NCBI GenBank assembly: GCA_035948315.1
Contig: DASZJG010000095.1
Span: forward strand, 124,001 to 188,000
Direction of reading: 5' to 3'
Length of the DNA stretch: 64,000 nt
DNA from: CAJCJE01 sp035948315
GTDB lineage: Bacteria; Actinomycetota; Actinomycetes; Mycobacteriales; Pseudonocardiaceae
Of the stretch, positions 24,321 through 32,523 are shown in pieces. The translations under genes and the position numbers were made by a program. Within the stretch, counting starts at the first letter, position 1; every line of letters starts with the position of its first letter. The notes beneath the pieces are model-generated. The model saw only the letters and a program-made list of their open reading frames with translations. It was not told the origin of the DNA and searched no databases.

Positions 24321-26068
24321 CCGCGTCCTCGCGTGCCCGCACGGTGTTCCTGCTCTGCTTCCGCGCCGCGCCCGGCCGCAGCACCGCGCTGATCGCCTGC
24401 CAACTCGCCGCCAACCTGGCCACGCTGGCCGGCGCGTACAGCATCAAGCTGGTCACCGATGCCGCGCTGCGCGGCGACCGCGCCGGGGTCGTCGTCGCCG
24501 CGGTCGTCATGGCCGGCATGGGGCTGGCCGCCGTGCTGTTCGGTCGCGGCTACCTGCTGCTCACCACGTCCGTGTCCGAACAGGCCGGTCGACACGTGGA
24601 CAGCGAACTGATCCGGCTCGCCGGCTCGATCCCGACCATCGAGCACTACGAGCGACCGCACTACGCCGACCAGCTGACCCTGATCCGCCAGGAACGCACC
24701 GCGCTGGCCGGCATGCTCAACGCCAGCGTGCTCAACCTGCGGGTGGCCGTCTCGCTGATCGGCGCGATCGCGATCCTGGCCACGATCAACCCGATCCTGC
24801 TCGCCCTGCCCGTGCTCGGCGTGCCCGCGCTGCTCGCCAACCAGCGTGCGTCCGCCATCGCGACCAAGGCTCGGGAGGCGAGCGCGCCGTCCACCCGGCT
24901 GCGCAACCACCTCTACGCGGTCGCGTCGGCGCCGGCCAGCGGCCAGGAGATCCGGGTGTTCGGCCTGGTCGACGAGCTGCTCGCCCGGCACGAGCGGGTC
25001 AGCGACGAACTCGAACACACCGCGACCCGCGCGGCGTTGCGGGGCCTCGCCCGTACCGGCGCCGCGTCGGTGATCTTCGCGGCCGGTTATGCCGGCGCGC
25101 TGCTGGTCGTGCTGCTGGCCGCCATCCACGGCCAGGTCACCGCCGGCACGCTGGTCCTCACCATCACCCTGGCCGCGCTGCTCAACTCGCAGCTGGCCAC
25201 GGCCGCCCAGTACACCAGCTACTTCCAGCGCGTGCTCAGCGCCGCGGGCCGCCTCATCTGGCTGCGCCAGCACACCGCCCAGTACCCGACCGACCTCGCG
25301 GCCCCGCCGACCGACCTGCGCACCGGCATCAGCCTCGACGCGGTCGGCTTCAGCTATCCGGAAACCGACCGCGAGGCGCTGACCGACATCACCGCGCACA
25401 TCCCGGCCGGTTCGGTCGTCGCGGTGGTCGGCGAGAACGGCTCCGGCAAGACCACGCTGGTCAAACTGCTCAGCGCCCTCTACCAACCGACCTCGGGCAC
25501 CATCCGCGCGGACGACGCCGACCTGGCTGGCATCGACCCGGCCGGGTGGCAGCAGCGGATCAGCCCCGCCTTCCAGGACTTCGTCCGCTTCGAGTTCACC
25601 CTCGGCGAATCCGTCGGCGTCGGCGACCTGCCCCGGATCGCCGACGAACCCGCGATCACCGCCGCCCTCGCCCGCGCGGGCGCGGCCGACCTCGCCGAAT
25701 CCGGCCTGACGAGCCAACTCGGCACCGGCGGTACCGAGCTGAGCGGCGGCCAATGGCAGAAGGTAGCGCTCGGCCGCGCGCTGATGCGCGAACAACCACT
25801 GCTGCGCGTCTTCGACGAACCGACCGCGTCCCTCGACGCCGTCACCGAACAGGCGATCTTCCGGCGCATCGCGACCGCGACCCGGGCGCAGGCGCGACGA
25901 CCGACCACGATCCTGGTCTCGCACCGGTTCGCCACCGCGACCATGGCCGATCAGATCCTCGTCCTCGACCAGGGTCGGATCATCGAACGCGGTGATCACA
26001 AAGCCCTGGTCGAGGCCGGCGGCCGGTATGCGGAACTGTACGAACTCCAGACCCGCGCCTACCGCTGA
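24317..26068 (+). CDS. ABC exporter half-transporter (membrane plus ATPase), second of a pair
   Basis: A 583-residue fusion like its upstream neighbour. ATPase motifs are GENGSGKTTLVKLL (Walker A), LSGGQWQKVALGRAL (signature), LLRVFDEPTASLD (Walker B, with the aspartate and glutamate kept although the usual leucine is phenylalanine) and LVSHRFATATMA (switch). The start overlaps the previous stop (ATGA). Both partners have complete ATP sites, unlike many heterodimeric exporters with one degenerate site. The stop overlaps the end of the convergent MFS gene by 10 bases. Confidence 0.93.
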   Translation: MTASSRARTVFLLCFRAAPGRSTALIACQLAANLATLAGAYSIKLVTDAALRGDRAGVVVAAVVMAGMGLAAVLFGRGYLLLTTSVSEQAGRHVDSELIRLAGSIPTIEHYERPHYADQLTLIRQERTALAGMLNASVLNLRVAVSLIGAIAILATINPILLALPVLGVPALLANQRASAIATKAREASAPSTRLRNHLYAVASAPASGQEIRVFGLVDELLARHERVSDELEHTATRAALRGLARTGAASVIFAAGYAGALLVVLLAAIHGQVTAGTLVLTITLAALLNSQLATAAQYTSYFQRVLSAAGRLIWLRQHTAQYPTDLAAPPTDLRTGISLDAVGFSYPETDREALTDITAHIPAGSVVAVVGENGSGKTTLVKLLSALYQPTSGTIRADDADLAGIDPAGWQQRISPAFQDFVRFEFTLGESVGVGDLPRIADEPAITAALARAGAADLAESGLTSQLGTGGTELSGGQWQKVALGRALMREQPLLRVFDEPTASLDAVTEQAIFRRIATATRAQARRPTTILVSHRFATATMADQILVLDQGRIIERGDHKALVEAGGRYAELYELQTRAYR

Positions 26069-27507
26069 GCGTGCGGCCGGATCGTCAGGATCGCGACGAT
26101 CAACGCGATCACCACGAAACCCGCGCCGATCAGGAAACCCAGCTGGTAGCCCGCATCCAGCGCCTGTGTCTTGTCCACGCCGGTGGCGGCCAGGCTCGCG
26201 CTGCGGGTCGCGGACAACGTGGCGAGCAGCGCGAGGCCGAGCGCGGACCCGACCTGCATCGTGGTGTTGACCAATCCGGAGGCAAGGCCCGCGTCCTTCT
26301 CGGCCGCACCGGACATGGCCAGCGTGGCCAGCGTCGGGAACGCGATACCCACGCCGACGCCGATCGGCACGATCGCGGGCAGCACGTCGAGCAGGTAGCT
26401 GCCGTGCACGGGCGCGCGGCCGAACAGGGCGAGGCCGACCGCGATCAGGACCAGCCCGGGCAACAGCGTGGCGCGCGGGCCGAACCGCGTGATCAGCCGC
26501 TCGGTGTAGCGCAGCGACAGGATGCCGATGACGATCGTGGTCGGCAGGAACGCGAGACCGGTTTCGAGCGCGTCGTAGTGCAGGACGTCCTGCAGGTACA
26601 GCACGCCGAGCACGAACATGCCGAACATGCCGGCCACCGCGAGCATCTGCACCGCGTTCGCGCCGGAAACCGTGCGGGAGCGGAAGATGCGCAACGGGAT
26701 CAGCGGATTGCTGGCCATGGCCTCGCGGATGACGAACGCGATCAGCAGCGCGATCGCGGCGCCGCCGAAGCTCAGCGTCACCGGCGAGCCCCAGCCGTCC
26801 TCGGCCGCCGGCTTCACGATCGTGTACACACCGAGCATCAGGGCCGCGGTGATGAGAACCGCGCCGAGACCGTCGGTGCCGTTGCCGAAGCCGGTGCCCT
26901 TGTCCTTCGGCAGCACGCGCGGCGCGAGGACCAGCGTGACGATGCCGATCGGAATGTTGATGAAGAAGATCCAGTGCCAGTTGATGCCCTGCGTGAGCAC
27001 GCCGCCGGCGAGCAGTCCGACCGAGCCGCCCGCGGTGGCCACGAAGCCGTACACGCCGATCGCCTTGGCCTGTTCCCTCGGCTTCGGGAACATGGTGACG
27101 ATCATGCCCAGAATCACCGCGGACGTCATGGCACCGCCGACGCCCTGCACGAACCGCGCGGTGATGAGCACGGCCTGGCTCTGCGCGAGCCCGCACACGG
27201 CCGATGCCGTGGTGAACACGACGAGACCGGCGAGCATCATGCCGCGCCGCGAGATGATGTCGCCCAGCCGGCCGGCGAGCAGCAGCAGGCCACCGAAGGC
27301 GATCAGGTAGGCGTTGATGACCCAGGCCAGGCCGGACGGGGAGAAGCCGAGGTCGCCCTGGATCGCCGGCAGCGCGACGTTGACCACGGTCGCGTCCAAC
27401 ACGATCATCAGCATGCCGATGCACAGCACGATGAGCGCGACCCAGCGGGAACGGTCATTCTGGGCGGCCGGAACGGCACCCTGGGTGAGTTCAGCGGTCT
27501 GTGACAT
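26059..27507 (-). CDS. MFS transporter, DHA2 (14-helix) drug exporter family
   Basis: A 482-residue proton-driven exporter. The N-terminal segment has LDATVVNVALPAIQGDLGFSPSGLAWVINAYLIAFGGLLLLAGRLGDIISRRGMMLAG, giving motif D and motif A (GRLGDIISRR). GGVLTQGINWHWIFFINIPIG is motif C. These identify the DHA2 family (EmrB/QacA-like). The ATG at 27507 follows GGAAGG with 8-base spacing. It is divergent from an ECF sigma factor gene, which may control it. Confidence 0.93.
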   Translation of the reverse strand: MSQTAELTQGAVPAAQNDRSRWVALIVLCIGMLMIVLDATVVNVALPAIQGDLGFSPSGLAWVINAYLIAFGGLLLLAGRLGDIISRRGMMLAGLVVFTTASAVCGLAQSQAVLITARFVQGVGGAMTSAVILGMIVTMFPKPREQAKAIGVYGFVATAGGSVGLLAGGVLTQGINWHWIFFINIPIGIVTLVLAPRVLPKDKGTGFGNGTDGLGAVLITAALMLGVYTIVKPAAEDGWGSPVTLSFGGAAIALLIAFVIREAMASNPLIPLRIFRSRTVSGANAVQMLAVAGMFGMFVLGVLYLQDVLHYDALETGLAFLPTTIVIGILSLRYTERLITRFGPRATLLPGLVLIAVGLALFGRAPVHGSYLLDVLPAIVPIGVGVGIAFPTLATLAMSGAAEKDAGLASGLVNTTMQVGSALGLALLATLSATRSASLAATGVDKTQALDAGYQLGFLIGAGFVVIALIVAILTIRPHAQR

Positions 27508-27618
27508 CGGAGAACCTTCCATATCGGAAAATCTAGTCACCCATACCGACAGTCTCGAACGCCTAAAATCATCGCCGTGAGGCGAGAAACTTCTTTTCGC
27601 CCAGGTGGGAGGACGGAT

Positions 27619-28611
27619 ATGCCGACCGACGTCATCGACTCGGATGTCGACGCCGACTTCGTCGCGTTGGCCGACCCGTACCGGCGCGAGCTGTACGCGC
27701 ACTGCTACCGCATGCTCGGTTCCGTGCACGACGCCGAGGACCTCGTGCAGGAGACGTACCTGCGGGCCTGGCGCGGCTATCAGAAGTTCGAGGGCCGCTC
27801 GTCGCTGCGCACCTGGCTGCACCGCATCGCCACCACCGCGTGCCTCACCGCGTTGGAGGGCCGCGGCAGGCGCCCGCTGCCAACCGGTCTCGGCGCGTCC
27901 AGCTCGGACCCCACCGCCGAACTGGTGGAGCGGCAGGAAATCCCGTGGCTGGAACCGATTCCGCGGTCGATGGTGGACCATCCGGCCGATCCGGCGTCGA
28001 TCGCGGAGAGCCGGGCCGGCATCCGACTCGCGCTGATCGCCGCGCTGCAACACCTGCCGCCGCGCCAGCGCGCCGTGCTGATCCTGTGCGAGGTGTTGAA
28101 GTGGCGGGCCGCCGAGGTGGCCACCGCGCTGGACACCACCACCGCGTCGGTGAACAGCCTGTTGCAGCGCGCCCGCGCCCAGTTGGACAAGCTCGCGCCG
28201 GCCCAGGAGGAGGTCGCCGAACCGACCGACGCCGTCCGGCGCGCCATGCTGGACCGCTACGTGGACGCGTTCCAGGACTACGACCTCGCCGCGCTGTCCG
28301 AGATGTTCACCGAGAACGCGGTCTGGGAGATGCCGCCGTTCACCGGTTGGTACCAGGGCCCGGCCGCGATCCGCTCGCTCATCGAGCACAACTGCCCGGC
28401 CAAGCATCCGCGCGACCTGATGATGACGCGCACCGAGGCCAACGGCCAGGTGGCCGGCGCACAGTACCTGCTCGACAATGACACCGGTGAACACACGGCG
28501 TTCAGTCTGCACGTGCTCACCTTCGACGCGGACCGGATCGCGCACGTCACCGTCTTCTTCGACCTCAGTCTTTTCGAAGTCTTCGGACTGCCGAGGGTGT
28601 GGCGCGGGTAA
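27619..28611 (+). CDS. ECF RNA polymerase sigma factor with SnoaL-like C-terminal domain
   Basis: A 330-residue sigma factor. Region 2 is LADPYRRELYAHCYRMLGSVHDAEDLVQETYLRAWRGYQKFEGRSSLRTWLHRIATTACL; region 4 is LQHLPPRQRAVLILCEVLKWRAAEVATALDTTTASVNSLLQRARAQL. From about residue 215 an NTF2/SnoaL-like domain follows (DYDLAALSEMFTENAVWEMPPFTGWYQGPAAI), as in SigG-type and TIGR02960-like factors, where the tail replaces a classical anti-sigma factor in control. No anti-sigma gene is adjacent. The ATG follows GGGAGGACGGAT. Confidence 0.93.
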   Translation: MPTDVIDSDVDADFVALADPYRRELYAHCYRMLGSVHDAEDLVQETYLRAWRGYQKFEGRSSLRTWLHRIATTACLTALEGRGRRPLPTGLGASSSDPTAELVERQEIPWLEPIPRSMVDHPADPASIAESRAGIRLALIAALQHLPPRQRAVLILCEVLKWRAAEVATALDTTTASVNSLLQRARAQLDKLAPAQEEVAEPTDAVRRAMLDRYVDAFQDYDLAALSEMFTENAVWEMPPFTGWYQGPAAIRSLIEHNCPAKHPRDLMMTRTEANGQVAGAQYLLDNDTGEHTAFSLHVLTFDADRIAHVTVFFDLSLFEVFGLPRVWRG

Positions 28612-28672
28612 CCCCCACCCCGTGTCGGGCAACCCCGGGTGGCGCCAAGGCGTCAACCCAGATGTGGAACGA

Positions 28673-29875
28673 ATGCGTGGACAGCTCCTGGACGATGATC
28701 CGGCCACCCAGATCATCGCCCGGCCGACGCGTCCGCGCTTCTGGCGCAGGCCGGCCGTCAAGTGGACGCGGCGGGCCGTGCTGGCCGCGCTGCTGGTCTT
28801 CCTGATCGTGGTCGGCTGGTCGATCGGTGGCGCGTTGACCGCGCCCGGCACCGACTCGACCGCCGCGCGACTGGCCGAATGGGGCCGCGACCACGGCCTC
28901 GGCGGCATGGTGACCTGGCTGGAGACCCAGCAGTACGACCACAACCAGCCCAAGGCCGGCGGCGTGCCGCAGGGCGGCATCCAGCAGGCGCAGGGCGCCG
29001 AGACGACCGTTGCGCCCGCGCCCAACGGGCCCGCCGCCCCGCAGACCCTCCCGGCGCCCGCCGCGATCCCGCCGGTCGCCGGTGGCGCTCCGCTGGCCAA
29101 CGAGGGCCAGTGGCAGACCGTGGTCACCGTGAAGGGCGCCGCCGCCGTGCGGGTCGCGCAGATGCGGGTCGACTCGACGCACACCTCGTTCGTGGCCGGC
29201 GTGATGTGGATGGACCCGAACCTGGTGCGTGGCCAGTTGCAGCCCGGCTTCACCGACCCGGGCGGCACGTGGCAGGCATCGGACGAGATCGCGAAGGCCG
29301 ACCGGAGCAGCGTGGCCGCCGTGTTCAACGCGGGCTTCCGGCTCAACGCGAGCAAGGGCGGCTACTACAGCGAGGGCAAGACCGTGGTGCCGCTACAGAC
29401 CGGCGCGGCCAGCCTGGTGATCGACAAGAACGGCGTCGCGAACGTGGGCAGCTGGAACAACGAGGTCAAGATGACCTCGGACGTGGCCAGCGTCCGGCAG
29501 AACCTGGTGATGCTGGTCGACAACGGCCAGGTCAACCCGACGTGTTCCTCCGGCGGCTCGGTGTGGGGCGCGACGCTGGGCAACAACGCCTTCATCGACC
29601 GCTCCGCGTTCGGCGTGACCGCGGACGGCGCCGAGATCTACGTCGGCGGGCCCGCCCTCTCGGTGTGCACGCTCGGCAAGATCATGCAGGCCGCGGGCGT
29701 GGTGCGCGGCATGGAGCTGGACATCAACCCGGACTGGATCAGCGGGGCGTACTTCCACGACCAGCCCAGCGGCGACCCGCAGGGTTTCCGGCTCTACCCG
29801 CAGCAGAAGCTGCCGCCGACCAAGTACTTCCAGCCCTCCAGCCGCGACTGGTTCGGTTGGTACGCTCGCCCCTGA
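28673..29875 (+). CDS. Membrane-anchored phosphodiester glycosidase family protein (NAGPA/DUF2233)
   Basis: A 400-residue protein: a basic cytoplasmic start, one membrane helix (about residues 28-50, AVLAALLVFLIVVGWSIGG), a Pro/Ala/Gln-rich linker, and an extracytoplasmic domain. VAAVFNAGFRLNASKGGYYSEGKTVVPLQ, SAFGVTADGAEIYVGG and VVRGMELDINPDWISGAYF match the NAGPA/phosphodiester glycosidase fold (NAGF and the MELDIN motif). The family includes lysosomal uncovering enzyme and bacterial exopolysaccharide enzymes. It probably acts on cell-surface glycans. The S4 protein gene follows with a one-base TGATG overlap. Confidence 0.85.
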   Translation: MRGQLLDDDPATQIIARPTRPRFWRRPAVKWTRRAVLAALLVFLIVVGWSIGGALTAPGTDSTAARLAEWGRDHGLGGMVTWLETQQYDHNQPKAGGVPQGGIQQAQGAETTVAPAPNGPAAPQTLPAPAAIPPVAGGAPLANEGQWQTVVTVKGAAAVRVAQMRVDSTHTSFVAGVMWMDPNLVRGQLQPGFTDPGGTWQASDEIAKADRSSVAAVFNAGFRLNASKGGYYSEGKTVVPLQTGAASLVIDKNGVANVGSWNNEVKMTSDVASVRQNLVMLVDNGQVNPTCSSGGSVWGATLGNNAFIDRSAFGVTADGAEIYVGGPALSVCTLGKIMQAAGVVRGMELDINPDWISGAYFHDQPSGDPQGFRLYPQQKLPPTKYFQPSSRDWFGWYARP

Positions 29876-30096
29876 TGCCTGCGATCCGTGATGTGTCGAT
29901 CGTCGACGAGATGATCCGGCTCGGCCAGTTCCTGAAGCTGGCCGGCCTGGCCGACGACGGGGTCGAGGCCAAGGAGATGATCGAGGCTGGCGAGGTCACG
30001 GTCAACGGCAGACCGGAGAGCCGCCGAGGCCGGCAGCTCAGGATCGGCGACGTGGTCGCGACCGAGAGCGGCCGGGCCCGGCTGACGCAGAACTAG
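29875..30096 (+). CDS. S4-domain RNA-binding protein
   Basis: A 73-residue single-domain protein: VDEMIRLGQFLKLAGLADDGVEAKEMIEAGEVTVNGRPESRRGRQLRIGDVV. This is the S4 fold found in YbcJ/YaaA-like proteins that contact structured RNA. The start ATG overlaps the preceding stop by one base (TGATG), so translation depends on the upstream gene. Its stop overlaps the stop of the convergent SCO5389-family gene by 4 bases. The RNA target is unknown. Confidence 0.92.
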   Translation: MPAIRDVSIVDEMIRLGQFLKLAGLADDGVEAKEMIEAGEVTVNGRPESRRGRQLRIGDVVATESGRARLTQN

Positions 30097-30479
30097 CAGT
30101 TCACCAGTTCCGGTTTCTGGTTGAGCAACTGAGCACGCGGCGTGATGAACTCGCGGTACTGCGCCTCGGCCGAGGGCCGGAACATGGCCAGCCGGTGGCA
30201 GTTCTGGAAGGCCAGTTTCACGTTGAAGTGCCGTTCGACCGCGCCCCGCATGGCGTCGCTGGCCACCAGGCGCAGCAGCTGGCCGCGGGCGGCCTCGTCC
30301 GGCGGCGGGGTCTGGTTGTCCGCGTAGGCGCCACCGGTGGCGACCAGCTCGTCGGCCACCGCACTCACCACCGACCAGGCGTAGGGGAGTGAGTCGCGGA
30401 CGCAGGCGATGAACTCCTCGTCGGTGACCTCGCCGGTCTTGGCGCGATCCAGCAGCGTGGCAGGAACTGTCAGGGACAA
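30093..30479 (-). CDS. SCO5389 family protein
   Basis: A 128-residue protein of a conserved actinobacterial family with no known function. The family core is visible: SLPYAWSVVSAVADELVATGGAYADNQTPPPDEAARGQLLRLVASDAMRGAVERHFNVKLAFQNCHRLAMF, ending NQKPELVNC. The start is a TTG at 30479, supported by an AGAGGAGG ribosome binding site six bases upstream. An interrupted palindrome GAAAC-G-GTTTC sits just before it. Confidence 0.9.
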   Translation of the reverse strand: MSLTVPATLLDRAKTGEVTDEEFIACVRDSLPYAWSVVSAVADELVATGGAYADNQTPPPDEAARGQLLRLVASDAMRGAVERHFNVKLAFQNCHRLAMFRPSAEAQYREFITPRAQLLNQKPELVNC

Positions 30480-30496
30480 CGGAACCTCCTCTATAA

Positions 30497-30507
30497 GAAA
30501 CGGTTTC
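30497..30507. promoter_or_regulatory. GAAAC-G-GTTTC palindrome before the SCO5389-family gene
   Basis: A perfect 11-base palindrome 18 bases upstream of the TTG start, next to the AT-rich element CTATAAG. It has the look of a LacI-type half-site pair, but no LacI gene is near. It may overlap the promoter. Confidence 0.35.
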
Positions 30508-30543
30508 CATTGTCGATTAAACTCAGGCTCCGGAGACGACGGA

Positions 30544-30573
30544 ACCCCGGTCGCCTGATTGGGCGACCGGGGT
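30544..30573 (-). terminator. Intrinsic terminator at the end of the choline operon
   Basis: Perfect 12-base arms (30544-30555 and 30562-30573) with a 6-base loop, located 17 bases past the DUF2630 stop. It ends the long leftward operon that begins at 37037. Confidence 0.75.
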
Positions 30574-30589
30574 CTCGGGGCTCAGCTGC

Positions 30590-30835
30590 TTACTGTAGGT
30601 AGTGCTCGACCTCGGAGACCGGCCTGGCCTGCGCGCCGTCCACGGCCTGACCGGCCGCTTTGCGGGCCCTGCGCTGCCGCAGCAGGTCCCAGCACTGGTC
30701 CAGGGCCTCCTCGACGGCCTGCAACTCGCGGCGCTCCTCGGCCGCGTCCAGCTCGCCTGCCTCGGTCCTGGCGCGCAGCTGGTGCTCGCGATCGACCAGC
30801 TCGTTCACCTTGGCCAGGATGTCCTTCTCCGTCAT
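30590..30835 (-). CDS. DUF2630 family protein
   Basis: An 81-residue protein, MTEKDILAKVNELVDREHQLR, then AEERRELQAVEEALDQCWDLLRQRRARK. It should be a short helical hairpin or coiled coil rich in charged residues. DUF2630 proteins are widespread in actinobacteria without a known role. The ATG overlaps the stop of the choline dehydrogenase gene (ATGA), so here it is the last, translationally coupled gene of the choline/betaine operon, unusual company that may hint at a role in that pathway or simply at read-through. Confidence 0.9.
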   Translation of the reverse strand: MTEKDILAKVNELVDREHQLRARTEAGELDAAEERRELQAVEEALDQCWDLLRQRRARKAAGQAVDGAQARPVSEVEHYLQ

Positions 30836-32523
30836 TGCGCGCGTCCTTCCGTGGCGTTGCTCCCCGCCACGGTAGCGCGATGCCGGTAGAACTCGACCGG
30901 TTCGGCAGCCAAAGGTGTGTTGCCCAGCACGATGTCCGCCGACTTCTCCGCGACCATCATCACCGGCGCGTAGATGTTGCCGTTGGTGATGTAGGGCATG
31001 ACCGACGCGTCCACCACGCGCAGCCCGTCCAGTCCGCGCACCCGCATGGTCAGCGGGTCGACCACCGAGTCCTCGTCCACGCCCATCCGGCAGGTGCAGG
31101 ACGGGTGCAGTGCGGTCTCGCCGTCTCGGCCGACCCAGTCCAGGATCTCCTGGTCGGTGCTGACCGCGGCGCCGGGCGAGAGTTCGCCGCCGTTGAACGG
31201 CGCGAGCGCTGGCTGGTTGAGGATCTCCCGCGCGACCCGGATCGCCTCCACCCACTCCCGCCGGTCCGTCTCGGTGGACAGGTAGTTGAACTGGAGCGCC
31301 GGATGCTCGTTCGGGTTGGTCGACTTGATCTTCACCGTGCCGCGCGCGTCCGAGTACATCGGTCCGATGTGGACCTGGTAGCCGTGCCCGCCCGCCGGCG
31401 ACGTGCCGTCGTAACGGATGGCGATGGGCAGGAAGTGGAACATCAGGTTCGGGTAGGCCACGTCCTCGTTCGACCGCACGAACCCGCCACCCTCGAAGTG
31501 GTTGGTGGCGCCCGGTCCGCTGCGCAGGAACAGCCACTGCGCGCCGATGAACGGCCGCCGCCACATCTTCAGCGCGGGCGCCATCGAGACCGGCTGGGTG
31601 CACGTGTACTGGATGTACACCTCAAGATGATCCTGGAGATGCGCGCCGACCCCGGGCAGGTTCGCGACCACGTCGATGCCGAGCTTGCCGAGATCCTCGG
31701 CATCGCCGACCCCGGAGAGCTGCAACAGCTGCGGTGAGTTGATCGCGCCGCCGCACAGGATGATCTCCGCGCCCGTCGCGGTCCGCTTCGACTCGCGATG
31801 CGTGTAGTCGACGCCGACGGCCTTCGTGCCCCTGAACCGGATGTTGGTGACCATCGCTCTGGTCAACACCGTCAGGTTCGGCCGCGACCGCACCGGATGC
31901 AGGTAGGCGCCTGCCGCCGAGAGTCGCCTGCCGCGCCGTACGTTGCGGTCGAACGGCGCGAACCCTTCCTGCCGGTACCCGTTCACGTCCTCGGTGCGTG
32001 GATAACCGGCCTGCTCGGTCGCTTCGAAGAACGCGGTGAACAGCGGATTGGTCGCCGGTCCGCGTTCCAGTTGCAGCGGACCGGAATCGCCGCGGAAACC
32101 GGGATGCTCGCCGTCGCCCGCGAGACAGTTCTCCATCCGCTTGAAGTAGGGCAGGCAGTGCGCGTAGTCCCAGGTCGCCATGCCCGGATCGCCCGCCCAG
32201 CGCTCGTAGTCGAGCGGATTGCCGCGCTGGAAGATCATCCCGTTGATGCTGCTCGATCCGCCCAGCACCTTGCCGCGCGCGTGATAGATCCGCCTGCCGT
32301 GCATGAACGGCTCCGGCTCCGACTCGTACTTCCAGTCGTAGAACCGGCTGCCGATCGGGAAGGTCAGCGCGGCCGGCATGTGGATGAACACGTCCCACTT
32401 GTAGTCCGGTCGGCCCGCTTCCAGCACCAGCACCTTGTTGCTCGGATCGGCGGAGAGCCGGTTGGCCAGCGCGCTGCCGGCCGAGCCGCCGCCGACGATG
32501 ATGAAGTCGTACCCGTCCGCCAT
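30832..32523 (-). CDS. betA: Choline dehydrogenase (GMC oxidoreductase)
   Basis: A 563-residue FAD enzyme of the glucose-methanol-choline family that would oxidise choline to betaine aldehyde. The ADP-binding motif DFIIVGGGSAGSALANRLS is at the start. GMC signatures are GKVLGGSSSINGMIFQRG (about residue 84) and GGAINSPQLLQLSGVG (about 257). The active-site region shows HPSCTCRMG and a conserved asparagine in NGNIYAPVMM. It is coupled to the permease upstream (TGATG) and to DUF2630 downstream. The gene symbol rests on similarity and on the neighbouring betaine genes. Confidence 0.9.
   Translation of the reverse strand: MADGYDFIIVGGGSAGSALANRLSADPSNKVLVLEAGRPDYKWDVFIHMPAALTFPIGSRFYDWKYESEPEPFMHGRRIYHARGKVLGGSSSINGMIFQRGNPLDYERWAGDPGMATWDYAHCLPYFKRMENCLAGDGEHPGFRGDSGPLQLERGPATNPLFTAFFEATEQAGYPRTEDVNGYRQEGFAPFDRNVRRGRRLSAAGAYLHPVRSRPNLTVLTRAMVTNIRFRGTKAVGVDYTHRESKRTATGAEIILCGGAINSPQLLQLSGVGDAEDLGKLGIDVVANLPGVGAHLQDHLEVYIQYTCTQPVSMAPALKMWRRPFIGAQWLFLRSGPGATNHFEGGGFVRSNEDVAYPNLMFHFLPIAIRYDGTSPAGGHGYQVHIGPMYSDARGTVKIKSTNPNEHPALQFNYLSTETDRREWVEAIRVAREILNQPALAPFNGGELSPGAAVSTDQEILDWVGRDGETALHPSCTCRMGVDEDSVVDPLTMRVRGLDGLRVVDASVMPYITNGNIYAPVMMVAEKSADIVLGNTPLAAEPVEFYRHRATVAGSNATEGRAQ

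Noticed and set aside
22548..26068. ABC exporter pair as a secondary metabolite cluster marker
   Set aside because: No polyketide, peptide synthetase, terpene or lanthipeptide gene lies within the window, so the exporters are described as general efflux.
26059..29355. A leftward open frame continuing over 1.8 kb beyond the MFS transporter start, antisense to the sigma factor and glycan genes
   Set aside because: The extra sequence is low-complexity, lacks family motifs, and is opposite two well-supported genes. Such long antisense frames arise from high third-position GC.
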